DNA from: Pomacea canaliculata
Lineage: Eukaryota > Mollusca > Gastropoda > Architaenioglossa > Ampullariidae
Reading direction: 5' to 3'
DNA length: 64,000 bases
Assembly: GCF_003073045.1 (NCBI RefSeq)
Contig: NC_037592.1
Span: 18,371,844-18,435,843, forward strand
The notes under the pieces are model-generated. The model did not search any database and was not told where the DNA came from. It was given only the letters and a program-made list of their open reading frames with translations. Positions 35,544 through 44,899 of this stretch are shown here, in pieces; position 1 is the stretch's first letter; each line of letters opens with the position of its first letter. The position numbers were made by a program, and so were the translations under genes.

Positions 35544-37528
35544 CCCCACGGTAATTAGAGATACGCACTGCTCACTCATCACCCATCCTGCGTTACTGTC
35601 GCAGTGGCTGGTAGAGTTGCTTTTCTTGATCAGTGCGAATTTGTTGTTACACACGGCGCTACCCTCAAGCCTGTCCTGTGTCTTACGCCAAGTCAAGGCG
35701 CCGTTATCCAGTGATGGGGCCAGCTCCTCTCTACAGAAGTTGGTTTTATGACGGTCACAGACCAGGTCAAGCGCCAGTATGACCATCGAGGTAGACAAAT
35801 GTGTCATGTCTCGAAAGTTGTAGCCAGAAGAGTAGATATATCTATGAAATCCGTTGATTTCGAGCTTTAAAAAAAACCGGTGTTTCTTTTGGATTAAAAT
35901 AGCAATGACTATTGTTGTAAATGTCATTTACTGAACAATTATAGTTTTAAGTAAAAACAATGTGTCATGATTATCGCGCATTATTGTTATAACTGAGGGC
36001 TCTTTTAGTCTTTCACTGTTACATTGACATACAGGTAGTCGTTGAGTTACGACAAACCGGCCATGTTTCGATATGGTCGTAAATCGTCAGCCTTAAATTA
36101 CCGCAAGTATAATATTCTTGGTAATCATATTGTAATTATCTTCAAGACAGAGATTATCTAACTGAAATAAATGTCCAGCTGCATTATCCAGCATTAGTAA
36201 ATTCTTGAAAGTCCTCTCTCCAAACAACGCCTACGCACATGAGGAATAACAGAACTACTAAACGAGTCTTCAAACAAGTGATTTACCGGGCTACTACTCA
36301 AGTTGCTAATTGAGTAGCGCGGGCTGTGTATCAGGAGTGGTGAGACCTAGAAAACTATCGTACGGTCCCCACGGAAACATTCACCTACTCTCTGCTCCCT
36401 TGCCAGTCATGGCCATCGTAAAGTTGAACAGTCGTAAGTCGCATAGGTCGTAAGTCTGCGACTACTTATATATACATATACTGACACACAAAAAGAAACA
36501 CATACACGTGCACTACCGGAATGAGCGTGGTGTGCTCATTTCCGCTCAGTGTGATTAAATTTCGTAAAAAGACGTCAATAACTGCTAGTGGAGTCTATTT
36601 TTTTTTTGGGTCATTATTTGTCTTCGACGTTACAACCGTTTCTACTAAGGTGAAAGTGTAACTTTCCGAACAACAAATACTTTCACCACCTTAAGGTAAA
36701 TGCCCGCAGGTGATCTCGATGCTGTTTCCATGTGGGCACGTGCATCACCATGGACTGCTACTGTTGCTTAGTGGCAAAGAAACACTAGAAATAAAGGTTA
36801 CTGTTTACTGGGTTCTAGTTAGACAAACACAACATATTTAAGTATGCATTAGTTTGTAGACATTCGTTATACAACGACATTATGGATAAAAGTACATCTT
36901 ACCTCGATATTTATGTCTCTGTAAAATCTAAATTTCATAAACACGTTTCCTGCCTGCATTGCTGTACACAGGTTTTTAAAGTTCACTTTTTCTTTCCAAA
37001 TACCATGAATGTAAGTGTTAGCATGTACTGTTTTATTTTCAAGGTCAAATTGAAAGTGAATCAGGTTATTCGTTCCACTTCTGAACGATATGTTATGTCT
37101 GAAAAGAAAAAAAGTCAAATAATATCACCGAAATCTCATTAGGAGTCCTCTTTTTTCCCTTTGACATTACGGAACACTCTTCGAGCCAATGATTCCCTCG
37201 TTTTTTTAAACCTCTAAAACTGTCGTAAGCCTTTTCACCGTACTAAAGTGGTCAAAGGAGGAAAATAGAGATGTACCTAAGTAGCGATAGTTACTTCTTA
37301 TAGTAGCCTTCTAGGCAATAATATGTGAGCTATATGGTAGAACAGATATAGTATCAAGCAACCCTCTAACTTCTGTAGCACACATCGTGCAATTTTAAAT
37401 ACTTTTCATATATCCTTTCAAACTGACTACAATGAGATACGATACCTTTTGACTCCTACTGTGTTCCCTGACAAACAGATTTCCCGCTCTGCTTTTATTG
37501 ATTCGGGTAGAAGAAAAACTTTATTTGC
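35544..37528 (-). CDS. galectin-like plus Sushi module (copy D, type 2), intact and diverged
   Basis: Exons 37,528-37,446 (83 nt; ANKVFLLPESIKAEREICLS), 37,098-36,903 (196 nt; HNISFRSGTNNLIHFQFDLE, YIHGIWKEKVNFKNL) and 35,864-35,544 (321 nt; LEINGFHRYIYSSGYNF, MVILALDLVCD, CREELAPSLDNGALTW, VCNNKF, SHCDSNAGWVMSEQCV). Phases and lengths match copy B exactly, while the sequence differs by many substitutions, so this is an older duplicate. Donor GTAAGC follows the Sushi domain. The galectin-like part has diverged more than the Sushi part, whose core is almost unchanged. That could reflect constraint or gene conversion. Confidence 0.75.
36032..36468. mobile_element. TA-flanked inverted-repeat element, about 437 bp
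   Basis: The left end CAGGTAGTCGTTGAGTTACG is mirrored imperfectly by the right end CGTAAGTCTGCGACTACTTA, with TA on both sides (36,030-36,031 and 36,469-36,470). Internal GTCGTAA-type repeats near both ends resemble mariner-type elements. No open frame is seen. It lies in an intron of the 35.5-37.5 kb module. Confidence 0.5.
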
Positions 37529-37655
37529 CTGCGAAAAATATAATTCCAAGATTTGATTTTTAAATACAACTATATCAAGAAAGCCAATTGCAACATGAGA
37601 ATGCATATTGTTTGTACCAGTACTATCTGAAATTGCCTTGAAATTGATGATTGTT

Positions 37656-37717
37656 GATGATGATGATGATGATGATGATGATGACGACGACGACGACGAC
37701 GACGATGACGACGATGA
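37656..37717. repeat. (GAT)n(GAC)n microsatellite
   Basis: A GAT run passes into a GAC run. The long Asp or Ser open frames over it are artefacts of the repeat. Confidence 0.9.
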
Positions 37718-37805
37718 GGGCAATGACGACGACGATATGATTATGGGTATTTGTAATGCACAGCACCACGACAAAGATAATTCGCACTCTCTACGCAGAC
37801 CAGTA

Positions 37806-38604
37806 CATTGGAACCTCGGTTAGCGAACGCCTCGGATAGCGAATGTTTCGGTTAACGAACAAAACTTTCGTTAAAAGTTTGTCTCGGATAGCGAACAAAA
37901 TTTCGGATAACGAACAGCCACGTGAACCACACGTGACCGACCAGCATGTCGTCATTCGCGCTCGAGACACAGTTACGATCGGTCGTTCTTTATCTATGCG
38001 CATCCTTCTTATTTAGAGATTTTTATGCTTTATTTCAATAAGATAATCCTCAATAAGGGCTCCAAAGAAGATTAAGAGCAATTAATAGTAGTGAGGTAAT
38101 GAAAGGAAGCGGCAACAATGAATTGAATGATTCAAAGTATGAAGGTGGATGCGTCTGTAGGATATGTGAAGTCGTATTACCGAGAGTTTACAAAAAAGGC
38201 AAAGGAACAGACACTGGACAAGATTTTCCTTTAGCCTCAAAGCTACAGAAAGGAAAGTCACCCGATTTTATAATGTCACGTGTGCTCATGGAGGGGGAAT
38301 CAAAGCAGTAATTTCATCCCTTCCTCCCCACACCTGCTTCCAACCACGCCGTCAAAACGGCAAGTTTTCTGATGTTTATTGTTTTTATGTTTATTTAACT
38401 CCATTTATATTGCATTATAACTGTTCTCATTACAAATACCTATATAGCCTGTAACTTTCAAATATTAGCGAGTCAACAGGGGCTGGGAACCAATTAAATC
38501 TATTTCCTTTATTTCTTATGGAAAAAATTGTTTCGGATAACGAACATTTTGGATAACGAACAGCTTTCCAGAACGGATTAAGTTCGTTAACCGAGGTTCC
38601 ACTG
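37806..38604. mobile_element. 799-bp Tigger/pogo-like non-autonomous DNA transposon
   Basis: The left end CATTGGAACCTCGGTTAGCG pairs with the inverted right end CGTTAACCGAGGTTCCACTG. Both are flanked by TA (37,804-37,805 and 38,605-38,606). Subterminal GGATAACGAACA motifs repeat several times at both ends, as in Tigger elements. A 70-codon plus-strand frame (38,099-38,311) might be a transposase relic, but no DDE motif is visible. The element is inserted in the intron between two array modules. Confidence 0.8.
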
Positions 38605-38750
38605 TAATGATAAATATAGTTGCATTATACTGTAAGTGATTTGTTCGGTAATCAAAGTTAAGGTTCGTGTGTAAAAATGGCCTTGAATTAGATGTAAACA
38701 AGAGAATGAGGTAAGGCTATAACCGCAATCAGGACAAGACAATCACTAAC

Positions 38751-39853
38751 TGCATATGGGCCAGATGTCCACGCATAACGTTTACAGACAGCGTCTATCC
38801 TCCATCCTGTCTTGTCGTCACACTTGGCTGAACACCCGTCTACAGGAAAGCAGTCGTAGTCCGTGTGGCACCTAATTTCTCCCTCCAGTCCTTTATCCAC
38901 TTTTTTCCATTTGATAACGCCGCCGTCAAATGATGGCGCAAGATCTTCTCTACAGACATTGCTTCCCTGCAGGTCATTATCTTTGCTTTTGAACAAGATC
39001 TCCTGATTGCTGTTAACACCCACGATAGATTCCATTGGTGTGGCCGAGTGAAACTGAACACTGCTGTTCCTTCCGTTGACAGTCACCTAAGAAAAAAAGA
39101 CGACACGTTTGAAGACATAGTTACGATGTAAAATACAGACGAGTAGATATATATATATATATTACTGCATGAATCAGATGATAAATTGATAAATAAAACT
39201 GTATATTAATAAATAAAAGTAAAATTAATTCTAAAATGTTTACACAAAATCCGTACAAAGATTAAAAACAAACGATAAGCGGGAAGAGGGGGAAAGAAGG
39301 CGGACGCAGAGAGAGAGAGAGGGGTGTACAGCGGCAGTGTTTGTATGTATCATTGGTGACGTTCTCTTGAAAACCTTTCGGTAGACTTTAAAGAATTTAC
39401 CTCAATGGTATAGTTATTGACCAAGTGGAACTGGAGAAAAAGGGTTGAATTGAGTTTTATATTCGGATTTGGAACGAGTGTGGATGGAGACACATTTCCC
39501 TTGCCAGATGGGTCTGCAAATATTGCCTGGCGTTCCACCGATATAATGAACCGGTAGACTTTGTCTTTTCCTATTAGATCTACAAACGAGCTGCAATGTA
39601 CAAGACAGTCTTTTCTTACTATGTTTTTCTTGAAAAGCTTTGCACTCTCTACATGACAATTATCAAGTTGTAAATGTTTTCATACGTATAAACTTTACTC
39701 TTCGCACTTCCTTCACAGCTACATTCACACCAATATCCAACAAGAAAGTCTTTACACGTACTTGTTGTCCCGAATAAGAACTGTCATGGTTATTTTATCC
39801 CCAGATGGCAAAGGCTCAACAACTGTAGTCCTCACGTTTTTCTCTAATGTATC
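38751..39853 (-). CDS. galectin-like plus Sushi module (copy D, type 1), intact
   Basis: Exons 39,853-39,762 (92 nt; VVEPLPSGDKITMTVLIRDN), 39,590-39,401 (190 nt; SFVDLIGKDKVYRFIIS, IKLNSTLFLQFHLVNNYTIE) and 39,086-38,751 (336 nt; VTVNGRNSSVQFHSATPMES, then Sushi CREDLAPSFDGGVIKWKK and CDDKTGWRIDAVCKRYAW). All phases fit. As in copy A, skipping the GTTAGT donor gives the tail SDCLVLIAVIALPHSLVYI and a stop at 38,688, conserved despite the age of the duplication. The Sushi domain keeps the extra cysteines (YDCFPVDGCSAKC). Confidence 0.78.
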
Positions 39854-40050
39854 CTTAAACAAAGAGTGCACTGTCGAATGGGATTGGTAACACACAATGA
39901 AACCTAAGTTTCCTATTTCCTACAGGGTTAGTATAATCTTATGCTAGTTGCTAAATCATAAGTTTCATAACATAAATCAAACATAATATTAGAAGACAGT
40001 GTGAGATCATCAGGCTGATGATAAAGAAGTAAAGGAAGGGATCTGCCTAC

Positions 40051-43044
40051 CATAAATCTTGGTAGACATCCTCCGTTCATGAACCACGTGTCGGCTAAGC
40101 AGAACGCTTTTGGAGGCGTATTTCCCTTCCAAGTGATGTTTCCCTTGTTGCAGGTGACATTGCCCTCCACCGGCCATATCTTTTCATTCCACGCTACTTG
40201 ACCAAGTGGAAATTCAGGAGCATCTGATATGTTGCATATTCTACCTGTAGAAACACGCTTTTATCAAAATGGAACCATTGGTATACCTAAGTGTAAAATT
40301 TCTCAATGACACTTAATTTTCATCTTATTTCTAATGCTTTGTATGTGATGAATGCAATACACGATGTAATCATCATTCTTGCATACCACATCAAAAGTGT
40401 ACAAATGGAAATGGTAAGATTTTTAACAATGTTTTACTATACAGCAATTCTGACGATGACATTTAAACAGTTTCATATGTCTGTGTTTCAGCCACTAACA
40501 GTAGTGCTTAAAGTAAACTAATATCTTAAATGTACTTTATGAAAAATATCTGCTTTAAAGAGCATCATGCCCCTCCTGGTGGTGATAGTGCAGATAGTTT
40601 CTACTTTAAGAGTTGTAATTAAAAATATCATACGCGATACAACACTATATCAAACCCACATCTACACAGAAATATCCAGTGCAGAGCACCATTTCAAAAA
40701 GTCAACACATTTGACTTATCTAGATTAAAACCCAGAGAACCAGTAAAGAGCTTTCAACTGGTCTTGCAGTCCAATGATTGTGTTGAATACTAAGGCAGTA
40801 TCATCAGCAAACTGTAAAATAAATAGCCCAATAAGGTCAGGGGCCAGCTGTATCTCTAACTCAGTCATATCCTTTGTATATGTGTCGAGGAGTTAGTTCA
40901 ATAGTACAGGGCTACATAGGTTCCCTTTAGACCACTTAGGCATTGAATACAATCAGATGTTTGCACCAGCTTTCACTCTAGTTTTTATACTGATGTACAT
41001 ATTTTATAGCTTAAAGTAATTTCCTTTAATCCAAATTTTTCAAGCACATTCCTTAGTTTGTTTTTATTAATAATAATAATCATAATAATTTTAAAAATGC
41101 AAAATTTGTAAAGCGCATACTCATACGCCTTAGGAGTATACTCAGCGATTAAGAATAAGATAATTAAACCCATTTCAAAAGCTTAATTAAAGTCTTTTAA
41201 AGGAGGATATACCTTTTTATGATGGGGTAGGTTCTGCTGAATTAATGCCATAAGCATAAAAGTTTAATCTGCAGTTACGTGGCCTCTCCTACTCCATGTT
41301 TGTCTGTCACCAATATTTATAGGATTCTTCATTGAAGCCAGCCAACTCAGCTGTCTTTTTATTTTAAAACATCTGATAGTTTCTCCTTTCTAGAAAACAA
41401 TGCTGTTTCATTATTTTTCTTCGAATTGGTATGATATCCGTTACTGTACTATTGGACTGAGCTACTATATTTGGGATTGTCAATGTTTTGCTTGTATTGG
41501 AAACACATAAGCTAAGCCATTTTATTAAACATATAGCAAAGTCATCTGACTTTAAAGATAGTGCTGCTAACCTTCTTAATAGAGGAAGACAAGAGTGAGC
41601 TGAATGCTACTGCGAACTGTACAACTTCCAGCTGGCGAAAGTCCCGAACATCCTGTTCCGGAAGACGACCCCGTGAACCAAGTCTTATAATCAAATAATC
41701 CAATCAAAGTAATGTTGAAGGTGAAGAAACTGCTCGCTAAAGATATGAACGACTGTAGAGCTGGCAAAAGTGCAGTTGGGCAAAACTTAGACTGTCGCAC
41801 TCTCATCGACAGATTGCTTTAATAGTTAACGATCTTCAACATAAATAATAATAAAAAAAAAACTTACACAAAGCGTTTGCAAAGTTCACATCTGCTTCTT
41901 CACTGATGGTTATATTAGTCAGCTTCCTCAATGTAGTCGCTGAAACGTATCTGAAAATCTTCGTAGATCCTACAACCAGCTGCATGAAAAGAATTATTTA
42001 CATTTTACTGAACTCGTAATTTAACACTCACTTCTCACAGTTGGCACTGAATATTATTTATTTTTGTACACAGTTAACAAAAAAACAAAAAAAAAAACAA
42101 AACAAAAACTGACAAATAACGACAAATGCGCTGAGTTTAAAAAAAAATAATCAGAATAAATTTTTTTCCTTTTTGCTTAAAGATTCTCCCCTTATTCTGT
42201 GAATAAAACCGTAAAACTCCTCTCTGTAGCCAAATCAGATCGGTACATTTATGAGCAAGTGAGGATAGAGTCATGCAGCTAGCGGTGAGTCTAAATGAAA
42301 GTGTGGAATATAGCATCATAGTCACAGAACAACAAAATGCGAATGTATTCACTATTTTACCCCTGCTTACCCCGAGAGTCTTCACGCTCTCTGCAATCAG
42401 CTTAATGTGCGTCTTTGTGCCCACAACAAAAGGGAACAAACGCCAGAACTTGGTTTCAGCCATAATTTGTCCATCTTTCACCGTGTGAACGAAAATGTGT
42501 TTGCTGATGTCAGTACCATTAATACGGGTTTTAAAGATGACTCGTATGACTATTGCAGTGTGGTTAGATGGGTCCGATAGTCTCACCGTAAACCTGACAG
42601 AAACAGCCAAAAATGAGCCACACTTTTGCATTCACAAAACAGGACCAAGCGGCACTTAAATGATATCTAAAAATTAAAACTGCTCTAAAGAAGCAAATTC
42701 GGAACCTTTCCTTTCAAAAATATCTCATATGCTATTTATAGGCGTTGCACAAATGCACGTAAAAAATGTACTGAAATAATCGAAAGTGTAGTCTAATCGC
42801 ATTATCATAACACAGAGTCATGGCAAAGTAATAATAAGTGTGATTTAGTTGGTAATACAGATGTGGTAGCAGGCGTGTTGTTGGCGTCCATGTTAATACA
42901 CTGTTGCTGGGATGTGACCATACGACATGCATCGGTATTTCGCTTTACTTACGACGTGTTCGTCTTTGGGGTCAGAATGGCACCGAAAGTGAACTTGCTC
43001 CCAGCTTTCAGCTTAAGAACTAGAGAGAAAATAGTTCCTTTCGC
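40051..43044 (-). CDS. galectin-like plus Sushi module in four exons, intact
   Basis: Exons 43,044-42,953 (92 nt; AKGTIFSLVLKLKAGSKFTF), 42,593-42,371 (223 nt; FTVRLSDPSNHTAIVIRVIF, FWRLFPFVVGTKTHIKL), 41,979-41,868 (112 nt; LVVGSTKIFRYVSATTLRKL) and 40,244-40,051 (194 nt; Sushi: CNISDAPEF, VEGNVTCNKG, FCLADTWFMNGGC). Here the galectin end and the Sushi domain are on separate exons joined in phase 1 through a split cysteine codon (T|GT). Every exon is open. The module at 7.9-11.4 kb is its paralogue with the same four-exon plan. The 1.6-kb last intron contains a dead reverse transcriptase fragment. Asn-linked glycosylation sites (NHT, NGT, NIT, NVT) suggest a secreted protein. Confidence 0.78.
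40630..40990 (-). mobile_element. non-LTR reverse transcriptase fragment
   Basis: The minus strand reads DTYTKDMTELEIQLAPDL followed by LQFADDTALVFNTIIGLQDQ, containing the FADD active-site motif of non-LTR reverse transcriptases. Stops and frame changes flank it. It is in the sense direction of the array, inside the intron before the 40.05-40.24 kb Sushi exon. Confidence 0.7.
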
Positions 43045-43610
43045 CTGCAACAGGCACGCGCGCGCACACACAGACATCAATGTATAAATCATTAGGCCTG
43101 AACATTCACGTCAGTATTCAAATGAACTCATCATTGATCACACAGATGCTGGCTGAATGAAAGGCTGCCAACGCGTTACACTCATTAAAGTATCCCTCTT
43201 AAAGAGTAATAAATCTTCTTGTATTTAATAATCTTTGTTTACAGTTTGACAGGATTACCAGTGATATCTCCCGTTGACATCACATATTTCCACGATTTTC
43301 TAATTTGTGTGTGGTCTATGTGATCTGTGTGTGCTTACATAATCAGAAAAACTTCGAACATTCAACTTCATACAGAGACAAGAATTTCTTTGTTTCTAAT
43401 GATAGGATCAAAACAAAATTTACTTATATTCGCATAAAACTTCATAATCATGTTTTCACTTCTGTAAGACCGTTAGACCTTTAACGTGTCAAGAGATTTC
43501 TGAGATGGAAAGTCTCACTTTGGTGGCGGCGCGCACAACAATTTTAACAAAATATGAACTTGAACTAAACTCTCTCGAGCTGTGGACAGACTTTAGAAAA
43601 AGGTACTTAC

Positions 43611-43882
43611 AGGGGAGAGCCACAGATAACGCCAGCATTTCCCGTTCTGCAGCCACTTGCCATCTACGCACTGAGCTGCAGGCCGTTGTCCCAAATAAAC
43701 AAAGTTTTTCTGACATGAAATATCTCCGTTGAATGAATTCCATTTTGCTGCTTCGGCATTCTCAAAGACTGGGCGATTTTTTATGTCGCAGTATTTTCTT
43801 TGAGCCTCCACACTGGACAGTATTGTATTCGGGATATCAGATTTTAAAAAACCCACACGATTCTCTCTAGTCCAATCGAATA
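43611..43882 (-). CDS. galectin-end plus Sushi exon, first clear exon of the array
   Basis: One open exon. It starts with galectin-like final strands (VFDWTRENRVGFLKSDIPNT), then a Sushi domain (YCDIKNRPVFENAEAAKWN, GDISCQKNFVYLGQRPAAQC, GKWLQNGKC) and the linker WRYLWLSP before a GTAAGT donor at 43,610. The acceptor is either at 43,882 or five bases higher. No matching first and second galectin-like exons are seen upstream, so the 5' part of the protein is missing, is very different, or begins directly here. The exons at 12.0 and 14.5 kb are its paralogues. Confidence 0.65.
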
Positions 43883-44536
43883 CTTTTCTTTAAAAAAAAA
43901 AAAGATTTTAAACTTTAAATGACAAATAACAGATCTGTATTAGATGGGTCCGATAGTCTTACCATATACCTGTCAGAAACAACCAACAATGAGCCACACT
44001 TTTGCATTCACAAAACAGGACATTTACATTTATAGTATAAGCTAAAATTATGTCATCGAAACTTCGCCCATAGAAAGTTAATGAACTTATTACTACAAAA
44101 CAAAGACACCACAATACAACAAGAATATAAGATTATACGTTAAGAGATGGGAGTTGATATTTATTGTGACTTTTAAAAAAAAATGTTGAGTAATGGAAAA
44201 ACTAACATATGGTGTTTGTGAATTTTTTTTTTTTTTAGACAGGGTTAGTAAAAAGTAGGATTTGTTTGCCGTAGACCGGAGACCAAGTTATCAACGATTT
44301 GATAAAAAGGTTATAGAAGTCTTTAAACTGGCCGACTTAACTGCAAACTTGACTCAACTGAGTTCGTGCTTGGCGAGAATCGACGACGGTGTGTATGAGC
44401 GAACTTGACTGCATGGGTCAATGCGGTGACCTCTCGTCATTGAAGGGGATTCCCTTCCGTCATTGGTTGAGACAAACAGCCAATCAACAATCGCGTTCCT
44501 CGTGAAAGCGCCTTGCTTTGTTCTTTCTATTCACTA

Positions 44537-44620
44537 CTAAAACGATTTCGCTGAGATTCGCCTGAGTGTGAAGGTGGAAGCAACATTCAACAAAACTATG
44601 ATAAAGAAGAAAGATCGCAT
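44537..44620 (-). CDS. candidate signal-peptide start for the array
   Basis: The minus-strand frame MRSFFFIIVLLNVASTFTLR has a basic N-region and a strong hydrophobic core typical of a secretion signal. It lies about 740 bp upstream of the first Sushi exon on the same strand. In frame it stops at 44,537 (SAKSF*). The only nearby donor is the weak TTTTA|GTAGTG. It is therefore a plausible first coding exon, supported by position and composition alone. A plus-strand open frame covers the same bases and shows no known domain. Confidence 0.35.
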   Translation of the reverse strand: MRSFFFIIVLLNVASTFTLRRISAKSF

Positions 44621-44899
44621 GGCAAACTGTATCGTACTCGCAGACTGCGAAGAAAAATCTTCAACTTGGGAAAAAAAGCTGGAGCTTGCAGCCGAACCTC
44701 GTGATGAGCAGAAAAAAATATGGGGAGAGAGAAAAAAATGGTCCCACCTTAAAGCTAGGGCCATCGTGTACGTCAGCACCATGCAAAGGGTACCAACTGC
44801 AAGCCAAGTTTATTATAACTGACCCAGACTCAAGACTCAGACACGTTAACAACTATGGCGTCAATTCCAAAGATTAATCTCTTCAGCGTGCCATTACAG

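Noticed and set aside
37427-37774. Poly-serine open frame
   Set aside because: Product of the (GAT)n(GAC)n microsatellite; the real exon here is 37,446-37,528.
41576-41806. Minus-strand 76-codon frame with a hydrophobic stretch
   Set aside because: It lies in an array region between exons with known phases, has no matching part in sister modules and no clear splice sites.
44568-44822. Plus-strand 84-codon charged open frame
   Set aside because: No domain, no splice context and no nearby gene on that strand; the minus-strand signal-peptide frame is at least as plausible.
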